From: Parus major
Taxonomy: Eukaryota > Chordata > Aves > Passeriformes > Paridae
Length of the DNA: 64,000 nt
Direction of reading: 5' to 3'
NCBI RefSeq assembly: GCF_001522545.3
Contig: NC_031770.1
Location: 92,026,339 to 92,090,338 of the forward strand
Made by a program: the position numbers and the translations under genes. This document shows, piece after piece, positions 37,163 to 49,295 of this stretch; position 1 is the first letter of the stretch, and each line of letters starts with the position of its first letter. A model generated the notes under the pieces. It did no database searches. It was given only the letters and a program-made list of their open reading frames with translations, and was not told the DNA's origin.

Positions 37163-38639
37163 TATGAAAGCCAAGGTATTGGTGTAGTAGGTCAATAAAT
37201 TTATGTTAGCATAAAGGAACCTGGGTCCTGGTTCCTTAGGCCTGGATTCATCCTGCCAGTTTTAGTCATCAAAGGATCCTACTCACAGTTTTTATACAGT
37301 TTTTCTATGAATTATCAGATGTTTCTGAACAGTGATTAAAATCCTAAACTATTCCTAAGCTTAATTACAAGCAGGTAGAGTTGCCCTTTGAAGATCTTGT
37401 CCCCTTCTCCCCTCTCCCCCCTTTCCTTCTAATTGATTAGGAAAATACCTAAGGATGGGCTGACACCTTAACTGAGCATCTAAAATTAGGACAAATAGCT
37501 ACTGTATGTTTAACTGTGGTTAAAGAAATAAATGGAGACTGGGCACAATAGCCAGGAGTCCTCCTTTTTCTGCTGCAGTTTTTACAATGAGCAGTTCTTA
37601 GGTACTTCTAAGCACAAACCACAGCATTCTCATGTCAAGGAACATACACATAAAGGCGTACATTTAAAAGATATGCCAGCTGTCCTTCCATGACAGCCAT
37701 CATAAGAGCTGGTTTTGCTGTTCACCTTAGGTAGCCATTTACTTTGTCTTGGTTGAAGTCACATCAGGCCAGTGCTTTTTGTCTCTACAATTAATTTTTA
37801 TGTTTGTGACCAGCCTGAGGATTCTGACATTAGAGTCCACTGCCAACTCCCATGCAGGGGATAATCCTCCTCTGTAATTGGAACTGTTCAGTGTAACCAG
37901 CAGAATAAGAAACTCTTTCTGCTGCAAGATCACCTGCTGGCTGAAGGAGCATTTCAGGCAGCCACAGGAAGCTAGGATCTAGCCTGTTTCCCTTACTAAA
38001 TCTTTACTCCTGCAGTAAATTATTATATTGTCTCGTAGTAGACATAGAGAATCTACTGAAGACCTTCAGAAGGAAATTTTCTCCCTTCCAGAATTTCTAT
38101 TCTCTGATAGAATGGTACAGAAATAATTTTTTTATAATTATAATTTAAAAGAAAAATAATCAAAGAATCCCTTTCTGCATTAACTTTGGTAAAATTATTA
38201 GGCAGTAGGTCAGTTACTACTAACAGTTACTAACAGGTTGTTCCTTTTATATAGTCAAGCTTAGGGGATGTATTGTAGAGAGTTTACACTGAGACTAACT
38301 GAAATAAAAACAGTAGAAAAATTATTTTGTTTTGATCAAAAAGAAAACCAAAAACTGGGAATAAATAATTACTCATTATGTTTAAGTATGAAGGAATAAA
38401 TATATGTAAATAGATTTACACACATGACCAAAGAGAATAAGATATAAAACTGTTAAAAATTGAAGCCAACATGCATCAAAACCATTTTCTCATCTTCAGA
38501 AGACACACGTGTATGTATGTGTAGTGAAGAATTTTAGAATCAAGAGCTAAGTTCTGCTGAGGAAAAGATCTGCATAATGACCTCATTAATAACAATCTTG
38601 TTGGTTAAAACTCTCCTTTCCTATTATGTCTAGCCTTGA

Positions 38640-38683
38640 CCTGCATATATTATGCAGGTTTTAAACAGCTCTTTTAGCTGTTT
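38640..38683. repeat. two adjacent small hairpins
   Basis: Hairpin one is cctgcata-tat-tatgcagg (38640-38658), with an 8-bp stem and 3-nt loop. Hairpin two, four bases later, is aaacagct-ctttt-agctgttt (38663-38683), with an 8-bp stem and 5-nt loop. A tagaata/gatagaatagat duplication follows at 38691-38709. No RNA family is recognised. Confidence 0.75.
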
Positions 38684-40243
38684 TGCTAAATAGAATAGAT
38701 AGAATAGATCAGCCCGCAGCACAGCTAAAGCACATGACCTTCAGATGCTTTTTCAGGACAGAAACAGCCTGTCAGAGAAACTGCCAGTAAAAAAAAAAAA
38801 ATATAAAAAAATCATACAACCCACACAATAATAGACCTTTTTTCCATTTCATTGGGAATCTTTTTTTATTGTTCCTGTTTCCAGAGCTGAAGTGAACCTG
38901 ATCTGTAAAACAACATTCTAAACAGAATAGAAAATAAGGCAAGATGAAGATTTTCAGTTGTAATGATAAAACGTAATGATTTGATTACCATTTCCTACCT
39001 GAAATTTTGTGTTCTTGGCTTACTGGAGTATTTAAAGATCTTTCTTCTCAGCACCCCTTAGAAAAAAATTGCTAAAGTTTCGTAATTGTTATCTTAGAAT
39101 TTTTATGATCCATTTTAGTTATAATCCATATATGGAGGTAACACCCTGGAAGTGTTGGAGACTAAATCAGACTCGTACACCTATCTAACAATAAATCTAA
39201 AGAGAAATATCAGTATTTGATAATACCTGTGCTTTCTGTTTATTGCAGACTACCATGCAATACACCTGGGTTGTACTCAGACAGGCATTTTAAAAGTCAA
39301 CTTTCCTCAAGAATTCAATAATCTTTCTCCTACTGTACTGTATTAGACTAAATTATATTGGATACCAATATGAACTAGTGTCATGTGTTCATCTTAGCCT
39401 CTAGAACATCCAGTCTTAAATAAAGATCTTTTTACCCGTAAAAGTGTAGAATAGAAAAGACTTCCCTTACTCCAAAAAACTTCACAGCCTGATATGAGAC
39501 TGATACAAGATTTGCCTTTAGCAAATCTTTGGTTTAGCATCTGGTAGAATGAGAATGTAAAACTGGAAGAATGATGGACATAACTAAGGTTTAGTTTTCT
39601 GCTATAAATATAGTCCAGGTTTCTAACAAAAATTATGCCTAGAAACTGACCATTTCATTCCCAAAGAAAAGATCAGCACTGGCTTACAATTCTCACATAC
39701 TCACATTGACCTACTACTGATGGTTCTCTTATGAACCTGAACTTATGTCAAATTCCAGTTTACTGGAACCCAAAACAGAAGGGAGTTATCTGAGTGCAGT
39801 GCAACTACTGTAACTATAGACATTCATAAGTGTCCTGTTTGGCAGGGTACTTGAGAAATTTTATTTGTACTAGGCTTGACAGTGCACTCCTCTCTACATC
39901 CTCTCAGAGTGTAGCAATCTTCCAACCAGTAAAAGAGAAGAAAGAAATTGTCTTCTTTTTCCTTCTCTTTCTTATGGAATGACAGGTTTTGTATGAAGGT
40001 GAAAAATGTCCTCTCTGATATCAAAAAAATTTACTTTTATGTAAATAGTTTAAACAAATATAAGTCCATTTCCCTTTAACTTTTTAAATCTCATGGCACA
40101 TATGAAATTCCATATGCCAACATATAGTCTATAGTTGTTATATAATGAATGAGGTCACAACAACATTTTAGTTTTTGCATGACATGTCTATTTATGTGAA
40201 TTTACTTTTACACACATCTGATACACTCCTCCTCATATTCAGC

Positions 40244-40540
40244 TGATGTCCAGGAAGTTCCACCTGAACACGAGGAAGAACTTCTTTACTGTGCAGGTGG
40301 CTGAGCACTGGAACTGATTGCCCAGAGAGGCTGCGGAGTCTCCTTCACTGCAGATATTCAAGAACCTTCTGAACAGTGTCCTGTTGTATGTACTCTGGGG
40401 TGACCCTGCTGAGCAGAGAGGTTGGACCAGATAACTCTATTTAGATATTAGATACTTTTCTAATACTTTTATTAGTATTAGATACTTTTATTTAGTATTA
40501 GATACTTTTCTAATCTAGCCCATTCTGTGATTCTGTAATA
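40244..40540 (+). mobile_element. CR1 LINE 3' end with internal AT-rich expansion
   Basis: The block order is gatgtccaggaagttccacc (40244), aagaacttctttactgtgca (40276), gcactggaactgattgccca (40305), cagatattcaagaaccttct (40352), gttggaccagataactct (40421), and a cccattctgtgattctgtaa tail (40518). Between the last two, where the family has a short ggtcccttccaac-like stretch, about 80 bp of AT-rich tandem repeat is present (listed separately). The copy is 5'-truncated and not coding. Confidence 0.88.
40441..40515 (+). repeat. short AT-rich tandem repeat inside CR1
   Basis: The 14-mer tattagatactttt occurs three times, starting at 40446, 40476 and 40496, with variable ctaat/attta spacers of 16 and 6 bp. 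It sits inside a CR1 3' end just before its tail, so it must have arisen after insertion or come with this particular source copy. Confidence 0.85.
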
Positions 40541-41017
40541 TACATAATTTGATAGTATTCTGATCAAGATGTTTAGCATCTAGATCTGTATGTAAATTTT
40601 GGGAACATAAAAAATCTAAAGAATTGTTCTAAAACAAGCACTCTGGCACCAAATGTTTTAGTTTGAATCTGGAGTTCTAGTATGTATTATTTCACTTCAT
40701 ATCCTCTTTCATCTGCCCTCACCTTTTAAAATCAATAAATATCTTGATTTTCTGAATTTTACACTTCAGTCCTGGAATGACTTGCAAAAAGCCAAGTTTA
40801 ATAAGACCTCTGGATGTCTAAAGTAGTCTAAGTTGCACCAGGTGTCTCAGACTTTAAAGGAAAAAAAAAATAAAATCTCCAAGTGCATACATTTCAGAAC
40901 ACTCTAGTATATCCTTTTGTAATACTTGATATTCCTATTAAGAATATTTTGGTTTTAATTATATCTGGAGGAAATGTCTCTTATTTCACCTTTGACCATA
41001 GCATGCTATATTAGACT
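40541..41017. other. unique AT-rich DNA
   Basis: No feature recognised apart from an A run near 40861-40870. It lies between two CR1 copies of opposite orientation and different age. Confidence 0.5.
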
Positions 41018-41480
41018 GTGTTGACAGCCTTCTAAGCTAAGGTGGGAAACAATCCACTACTTTCCTTTCATAGAAGTCTTTCAACTTGGTCAGGCATGAT
41101 TTTCCATTCCCAGTACAGTTGTCTCTAAAGACTTGCTTGTGCTTCAGGTGATTTGATACGGCTTTGTCTGAAATTTGGTTCGTTTTGCTCCCTAATCTTC
41201 TAAGGGACTGAAGTGAGACTGAACATCCTGCAGTTTTCTGGACCCTCCCTTCTTAAGGGTGTGCTCTTTCTGGTTAGGCTCTCTGTAAGTCTGTAGCAAA
41301 TGTTTAACACAACACTTTGCAGGGCTGGCCACCCCAACCACTGCAGCATGTCACCATTGCATAGCACGGAATGGAAGTTTCTTACAGCCCCATGCACCAC
41401 CTCTATCTTCCCTGTACTTCACGGATTTATGTATCTTCACCAATTTCTTCATTAACTTTCTAGTTCTTGTCTCCGTCTCA
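41018..41480 (-). mobile_element. ancient CR1 LINE remnant (reverse-transcriptase region)
   Basis: Heavily diverged, but the order of blocks fits the reverse complement of the CR1 reverse-transcriptase region. There is gttgacagccttctaagcta near 41020 (family: a call on completing the reading frame), caatccactactttcctttc near 41050, aacttggtcaggcatgattt near 41084-41103, tgagactgaacatcctgcag near 41214-41233, ctggaccctcccttcttaag near 41238-41257 and cacggatttatgtatcttca near 41420-41439. No open frame survives; the 66-codon minus-strand frame at 41200-41400 may include some enzyme-derived residues but is unrecognisable. Confidence 0.6.
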
Positions 41481-44400
41481 CAGCTGCTGGTACTTCATGG
41501 GATCTAGCTCAGTAGGAAGAAAGCAGAATCCTACTTTGCACCTCTACCTCCCCTCCACAAGATTTTGCTTGGCAGGAAAATATTTTGCTTGAATTTTTTA
41601 GCTCTTGGAAATAGCTCTATGACCTGGAGAGCACCATTCTGGAGGTCCATCCTGCCTCCCATGCTGAGCTCTAACTCAATAGTCTTGACAATTAGGTCTC
41701 TCTTTTCCCAAATCTGAAGAGATCTAGAGACCTTGCAAGGACTATGAAAAAGTTCTCTAGGGGATCTGTCTGGAAAGATTTCTCAGAGAGTGTGTGACAC
41801 ACTCAGCTGGACCAAGCTGCATAAATATAATGGTTACCAATTAACTTCAGTAGCTAGCTTGGAAGAAAGGATGAGACCTGCAAGTCCATTCCAGTGTGTC
41901 AAGACTGCTGGTCTGCTGCAGGACCACTGCATTTTTTCCTAGACCTAGTTACCTTACTGAAGAGTGTAGGAAAGGACCTTCATCAGTTTGAGATCTCAAG
42001 CTTCTAACAACCATGAAGTCAAGGGCCTCTTAATGATAGACATAATATTTGCATTTAGGTTGGTGACTATTAGCCAGAGGTACAATCTGAAGTGAACAGC
42101 TATACAGTTAGATCTTCTGCTCTTGCTTATAGAACTGACATGACTTTACCATCCATATTTTTCTAAAGTCAGGTGTTCACCAGACCATGCTGAATTAGCT
42201 GTCACAGCCCAGCTTCACGGAGATCTAGTTCTGTTTCTGATAGCAGTTTAATTCTCTCATACATTTGTGTGGAATCACATGCAGTCTAATTAGCTGGGTC
42301 AGTAGAGTATGTTAGGTAGCCAGCCATATATTTTCCAGTCCCAATGCTCACTAGTTCAGGTTTAAGATATAGTTTCAGGTGTGCATGTTGTATTCATTAT
42401 CCCATGAATAAGCAGAGATGCTACGGATAGTTTCTTCCTGTTTTTCAGTTAATGGATGTAGAAGCTTCTCAAACTATAGCTTTTCAACAACCGAGACAAA
42501 ACCTCCAAAAATACACAGATCATGGACAAAAGGAATTCAGCACTGGAGCTGCAAATTATTTCCGCTAGACCAGATGTGTTTATTTCTTCTTTATGCTAAT
42601 AATCATGGTAGAGTATCACTTTGAATACAGATGCCTTTTAGCAGCTTTCAAATCCTAAGAGTGGCTAGCTTAAGCTGTTGTGCTGGTTTGAATTCCTAGT
42701 TAAAAACTATTTCAGATATTCCACAAGCATTCTTCCTATGTGATAATATTTGTTTTCTGCAAGTATGGAGAAAATATTTGCTGTTAAACTGACTTATCCT
42801 TCATAGTGTTGGCAGATTCTGCAGATTATTTAAAAAACCATCAAAGCTATGCATTTTTTTTTTAATGTTGGAAAACTGCAGAAGCAAAGACAAGGTTTTC
42901 CTTCAAAAACAAGAACAAAACAAGGTATCTGCTACCTCTGACAAACACTCAGAAAGGTATACGCCTCTTCTGGTGTTTTCATATTTTCTTTAAAGGAACA
43001 TTTTATGTTTAACAGCCCTATTTTCCTGAATTGTATTCATTTGGTGTTAAGTGTGCTGTTTCCCAGTGTCTCAGGATGTTGGCCTGGTTTCTTTTGAGTT
43101 CAAAGAAATTGTTTGTGTTACTCTTTTTGTACACAGCCATTTGCTGTAAAAACTAAGCTGTGGGAGAAGAACAAACAAAACAATCCCTACAAAAATATTT
43201 GGTGGTATGGTCTATCAATCACTCTGGCAGGAAAATATGTCATGAACATACATTTTAAATTTTTCTTTTGAAGAGATAGCAGGCTGAATTCCAGCTTGGG
43301 ACATGGCAATGTGAGCAGGAAGTGACTCAATTAAAGCCAATCAACTGAAAGAAAATCAGAACTACATTAGTGGAAAATTAAGGAAATCCACTGTGTTTCT
43401 TTGAATTTTTATAGAGATTTTGCTGGAATACACTGGAGACAGTTTGCTCTAGACAAAAATAAGTAGACATAAATTATGAAAGTTCTAAATGACTGAGGTA
43501 TCTCAAAATTTTCTTTTTAAAAAATCAGTCTTTTTCCATGGTAACCTCAAGGCTAAGTTATTATCCCTGAGATTTTACTGATTCCTGCTTCCATTAATGT
43601 TTAGAACACACAGAACATACAATATAGGCTAGTTAATTACTTCTGAAAATAGCTGACACTTTGTAAACACAGACCCAGTAAAACTCCAAGATCTAAATTA
43701 CTTTAAAAAGTGTATTGGAAAATATTCTTGTTTTAGGTATGGTGGATAAATGAATATAATCACAGTTAGTACACCAAAGACTACCAGATGAGTATCCATA
43801 AAATGGCAGTATTCTCAAAGAAAAATCATTAAAATTAAAAGCTCGTGGAATATATCTTTAATAAAACACTAGTCTAGCTGAGTTTTCAGGTTGCCTTTTA
43901 AACAAAGTTTTATGCAATACACTGGATTGCATAAATGGCCCATTATATATAACAACATAGGCCCTTACTGCCCCATCTCAGTGGCCTCAGACAGCCACTA
44001 CTGTGTCAAGAAATAAATGCATTACAGTGTGGTCAAAAGCTGTCTCATCTCTGCATCCTTTCCTGTTTCTTCCGCCTTCTTACTCCCAACCACATGTGTA
44101 CCAGAATGTATATTCACAGAACTTCACAATAACATAGAGAAATTAATCAAGTTTGATTTAGTCCAGATCAGTGCCCCATGAATAAAAATAACTGATTTTT
44201 GAACTGTTATTCATAGGCATGTTTTATCTTCTGCAATATTAAATACGTTTGAAAAAAAAAAAAATTGTTGGGGTGTGATTTGGTTGGAAGAGTCTTTTTT
44301 TTAATAATATTTAGATATAATTAGGGGAATTTTTTTTTTTTTTCTGTGATACATGGACTTACCATGATTTCTGCTTGTGGAAATTGTCCTAAGAGCTTAA

Positions 44401-44552
44401 CTATTCTAGTCAGCCAAACTAGCACAATTATATACTTAATTGATTTTCCAAAGGAGGAAGAAAATGGACATAGAAGAGTAACCATTGAATACTGATTTTG
44501 CTTATGAGATTGAAGAAAATATACATTTTAATAGAGTCTCTATTAAGTAATT
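41481..44552. other. unique non-coding DNA
   Basis: No gene or transposon recognised with confidence. The part to about 42060 is slightly GC-richer than average and might hold more of the old CR1, but I cannot line it up. A run of 13 A at 44252-44264 faces a run of 14 T at 44330-44343, about 65 bp apart. Confidence 0.5.
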
Positions 44553-44995
44553 AGAACTGCAAGGGACATAAAAATCATCTAGTTCTAACCTACTTGCCAT
44601 GGGCAGGGACACTTTTCACTAGATCAGGTTTCTCAAAGCCCCATCCAGCCTGGCCTTGAACATTTCCAGTGATGGGATATCCAGTTTCTCTGGGCAACCT
44701 GTTCCAGTGCCACCACCCTCACAGTAAAAAGTTCCTTCCTAATATCTCATATAAACTTGCTCTATTCCAGTTTCAGACATTCCCCTTGTCTTATCCCTCC
44801 ATGCCCTTATAAAAAGTCCCTTTTCCAGCCCTCCTCTAAGCCCCTTTTTGGGTACTGGAAGGTGCTTTAACATCTCCCCAGACCCTTCTCCAGGCTGAAC
44901 AACCCCAACTGTCTCAGCCTGTCTTCACAGGAGAGGAGCTCCAGTCTGCTGATTATCTTTTTACCCTTCCTCTGGTCCATCTCCAATAGGTTCTA
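44553..44995 (-). mobile_element. CR1 LINE 3' region
   Basis: Clear reverse complement of CR1: agttctaacctacttgccat (44581), gccccatccagcctggcctt (44638), ctgggcaacctgttccagtg (44690), aaagttccttcctaatatct (44728), ttccccttgtcttatccctc (44780), ccttctccaggctgaacaac (44884), ggagaggagctccagtctgc (44931) and tctggtccatctccaatagg (44972). About 440 bp, 5'-truncated; only the very tail is missing. One of the better preserved copies. Confidence 0.9.
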
Positions 44996-47900
44996 ATTAA
45001 AGCTGAGTCTTAGTAACACATCTGTGTGTTCCAGTGTTTCTCTATAATTTCCATGAATACTTCTGTCTAAAACATTTACATTCATGAGTTTACTTTAAGT
45101 TATTTCAGCTCCCTAATTGAGATAATGTTCAAGGGCAGCACAAAATTAATTTCTGACATGTCAAATTGAGTGGAAATAAGAACTAGATCCAGAAAGACAG
45201 AAATATTAACCAACACAGAAGTTAATTGTGTATCCTAGTCATTGAGACACTAAAAGGGGTAGAAATACTTGTAGTGTTACTTATATTTCAGGATGGAATG
45301 CCTTTTTCAAACATGGGAATGATAATTTATTTTTTTTGTGAAATCCTCATTGTTATACACTCTTTAATATGATAACTGTTAGATAACTTATTTTCGGTAT
45401 GTGATGTTGTACATGTCGAGTAAATGCATCCAGAACTAATTAACCCAGAATGGATTTTCTCCAATTTTTTCAAGTTAGTTGATTATGAATTAAAACAGAG
45501 TGCTCAGAACAAATCCCCATCTAGAGTATAATGGAACCAAATGTATTTTCCATATTGATTAAAAAAAAATAAATCTTGAGAGTCACAGCACCTTCCTGAA
45601 TAAAAGAGAGAATTTAATCATTTAGGTTGGGAAAATTACGACAACAATTTGAAAACTTCAGTTCCCTCAGAGAAATGTTGAGACAGTCATTGTCTTAATG
45701 CTTGTCAGATCCAAAGATCTGAGTAGACTTAGATGAACTTTGTGAAAATTATAAATATATTTCAATCTCCAGTAATGCAATTGATTTTTCAGGTTCTATA
45801 ATTGTGAACTCATTGCAGCAATGCAATTTTTTGTCTGTTCATGCCTTTAAATTACCATATGGAAATTTACTTCAAACAACACACCTATTGATAAAATTTT
45901 AGTCACTTTATACTCACCATGAGATACATCATCTTTATCACTCGATACTATCTATTTTCATCCCGAGTAAATGAAATATCTAAGGGGAAGAAAAACTTTA
46001 AAACAAGTCGGAAGGAAAATGGCAGCAGCTCTGAAGATAGGTTGAAATTTTAGCACTTTTTTTTCCCCTCTTTGTTTTCCCCCCAGAATACATACCTGTT
46101 TGATTTCTCTTCTGTGTCCTTATTCAAGTCTAGAAATAGTTGTGTGGTCTTTTTTGGCTGTTGAGGTTTTTTTTAAATAATTTCATAAGACTAAAGTCCA
46201 TCTACTTTTTTCAAATAATAGCTTAAAAATGTCTGTGTAGTCCTAGTAACAAAAGCAGAGGTCAGTGATAGGAGAATCAAAGACATGGACTGACCTTGTG
46301 TGAAAAAAAATAGTAGCAGATAAAATTCATAGGCTTCATAAAATACATCGTAGTAATGGCCAAAATGTATGTTTTTGATACTGCTCTGGGCCTGAAAGTG
46401 AATTTTAATATAACCCAAACAGTTTTTAAGTCTTTCAGAAGAAACGTCTGAATGGAAAAGAATCCTTGGTATTGTTTTAAGTAAGCATGTCCACCATTAT
46501 ATATTTATTCTGAATTTCTTTATGGTGCTTCTTATATTGTCATCAGAGTGCTTTGGACATTTTAACTAAATTTAACTTAATTCTGGGAAGAAGGTGAAAT
46601 ATTTATGAGAAAAATTATGATGATTAATACAGTTTTATGAATAAAGACAGTGAAAGTAAGGTTAAGAATGTCCAAGAGTTTAAGGGACTCAATTTGATAC
46701 AACAAAGATCGCAGGTTTGTGTTGCGTTTTTGGTGTGACATTTATTGTTTGTTTCAGTGTTGTTTCCTTTGTTTGTATGGGTGTTTTTCCCCTCCAAAGA
46801 ATGCAAATACAATCACTTCATAATCACATCTGATATTAAAACTCTTAGTTTAAGCTATTTTCAGCAGCACTGGGCACATCTCATACAACCTTTGAATTTC
46901 TGCTTTAACACTTCTTAGCTTAGAAGTTTGCTATTCTCTTCTAAGCTAATACACTTAAACATCATGTTCCATGGTTTCCAAAAATACACCAACCACAACA
47001 TAATTTGCTGTTTATAAGTGATGCATTACTCTTTTCAACTCCTTATTTGCCAGCAAAAATTACTTCCAATAAACTCAGTTAATTACTAGTGAGACCAAAT
47101 CAAATTGCAGATGTTTCTGAGTGCGAGCACATGTCAAATTCAAATCAGAAAAAGAAGAAGTTTGATAAAAATATTTGCTTTCAAGAAGGAGAGTTTTCTT
47201 TTGCAACCCTTGTAGTAGATGTGCATTTACATCTAAGAATCACTTCATCAGCTACCAATAGGATGTAATAAGCATGAATGAAAAGCAATTCTGCAAATCC
47301 CTTTAGGGGGCTTAGTAGCTTTTACTCAAAAAAAAGAGCAGGTAATTTTTCAATGTAACTCAACACTATTATAGAACTGAAGAAAAATTTACATCTTTAC
47401 CTTCACTGGAATAGAATGACATTTTTCATCCTCCCAGAGTATTACAGCATGTTGCATTTATAAAATTTGAGACTTCTGAGAAATAAGAAAAAATATTTCT
47501 ACTTATTGCAAAGTTTTAAAATATTCAATCTTTTAGAAGAAATTTGAAATGTGCATAGTACAAACATTTATTGAACAATAAATTATTTTCTTGAGCCATT
47601 CTTCATGATGTTGTAGGCAGTATAATATTTACATTTGGATGAAGTATAGAGTAGTAATTTGTTGCATTTCTGTATTGATCATAGGAATAGGACTACAAGC
47701 TACATAGTAAATCAATAAAGAATACATGATTCCTCAGAAATTAAATTAAGCTTTGTCTGTATATGTAATTGTTACCTTCACTGATAAAATATTGATAATA
47801 ATACTTAAAACTCTTTCTATTAATGTTGGTAGGATTAATTACTGATGTAAGATGAAAAATAATATACACTATCTAAGGATCATAACTACTCTCCTAAAGG

Positions 47901-48795
47901 ATGGAAATTAGATTGAGCTGAACTTCTGAAATGGAACCTTGAAAAGGAAAAAAAGAAGCCGCTTGTTAAAAGGGTCAGATTTACATTTAACATTTAATTT
48001 CACAAGTACTATTCTTACAATAAATTTCAGTTTTCCCTTTTTATATAATAAATAACAAAGTGCAACAAAGCAATTTTCCTTTAACAAATAATGTTGCTAT
48101 CATAAAATAGTCACATTCTTAATAATCTATTTAATTTTAGATTTATCAGCATATTAAAACCAGCAGTTGCCTCTTAAATGACAAAACACAACCAAATTTT
48201 TCATCAAGTTATTCTCCTACAATCTTTCCAAACTTCTTTGAACTACCATGTTTACTTTGTTCTTCAGTGAGTACCTAAAAGAAAATCATGTACTTTACTC
48301 AACAGATTTACTGCACAAGGAGAGGGGAGGAAAACAGATTTATTAGCCATCTCATTACAGAAGTTTAAATCCCTTTGTTCGCTTCACCTTCTGTTTTACC
48401 TTAATTATACTCACCCATATGAAACCAAAACTACAAAATCATCCTTTGGGAGTGATTCTGTTTATAAACTTGGTGGTGTTAAAGTTTTTCTTCATATTCT
48501 GTAGTTATTTTACAGATGGAACTATAAAGTCGACAAACTGTGAAATGCCTTACAAAATGAAGACCATGGAAATATTTCTTTCTCATTAAATATTAAGATG
48601 GAGGTAGGAATTCTTGTAACAAGGTCATGGATACACATTATTAAATCATTTAATATTCATGTGTTTGTGTAATGCAATTTAAAACGTTGGGGAAACTATC
48701 CGTAACATTTCTAGAATGAAATTCTTGAATGAAATTTCAAGAATTTTCAAGAATACAATTAACATATTTCAAAATATTTTTTTAAAATCTAATTT

Positions 48796-48819
48796 AATTA
48801 TGGCTATAAAGCCATAATT
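48796..48819. repeat. perfect hairpin, 10-bp stem
   Basis: aattatggct and its exact reverse complement flank a 4-nt loop (ataa). An attcttgaa/ttcaagaat inverted pair lies about 70 bp upstream (near 48721-48745). AT-rich, so chance is a fair explanation. Confidence 0.8.
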
Positions 48820-49186
48820 TGGTGTGTTCATAAGAGGAGGTGTGAGACAGCAGAGAACTTTTTAGCTGCTTGTTTTGACTTTTGCCACATGAAGATATTT
48901 CTTTCCCTGATTTCTGAAGATTAAGCGAGGGTCTTGCTCTGTATTTTAAGTCTCTAAAATTTTAAGTCTTTTAAAATTTGGACAAAGACCAAATGGTGAA
49001 ACTGAGATAACACCACCAAAAGGGAGTCACATTGCATGTAATACCAGAGTGAGTGGAGAAAGACATAAAAGCATCATGTTTCACCAACAGTGAAAATGAG
49101 AGGGTAGAAGATAAAAAGCATGACTAAACAGAGGACCCTGGAGGAGCCTGCAAAGAAAGATACATTTTGAGGAAATATATTTACAG

Positions 49187-49295
49187 AATGAAATCTATTA
49201 TATCTGAAGAATCAGAAATGCGCAACAGAGAAGAATTGAAACATAATAATACAGCTTCAAGAGGAAAACCAAAAAGAAGGAAATCTGGAAGAGAG
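49187..49295 (+). other. exon-like segment (speculative)
   Basis: A 109-bp stretch bounded by an acceptor-like tatttacag at its left edge and a donor-like GAG|GTAAAA at its right edge. It is open in the frame of the 67-codon ORF at 49167-49370. The peptide is charged and ends in a KPKRRKSGRE cluster that looks like a nuclear-localisation signal. Against it: the acceptor has no polypyrimidine tract, no branch point stands out, and I recognise no protein. Splice-like pairs at this quality occur by chance every few kilobases. Confidence 0.15.

Larger units (their letters stand above)
36391..40243. other. unique AT-rich non-coding DNA
   Basis: No gene or transposon recognised. Palindromes at 37141-37162 and 38640-38683 are listed separately. 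A short TA run lies near 36828-36839 and an A run near 38790-38805. Confidence 0.55.
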
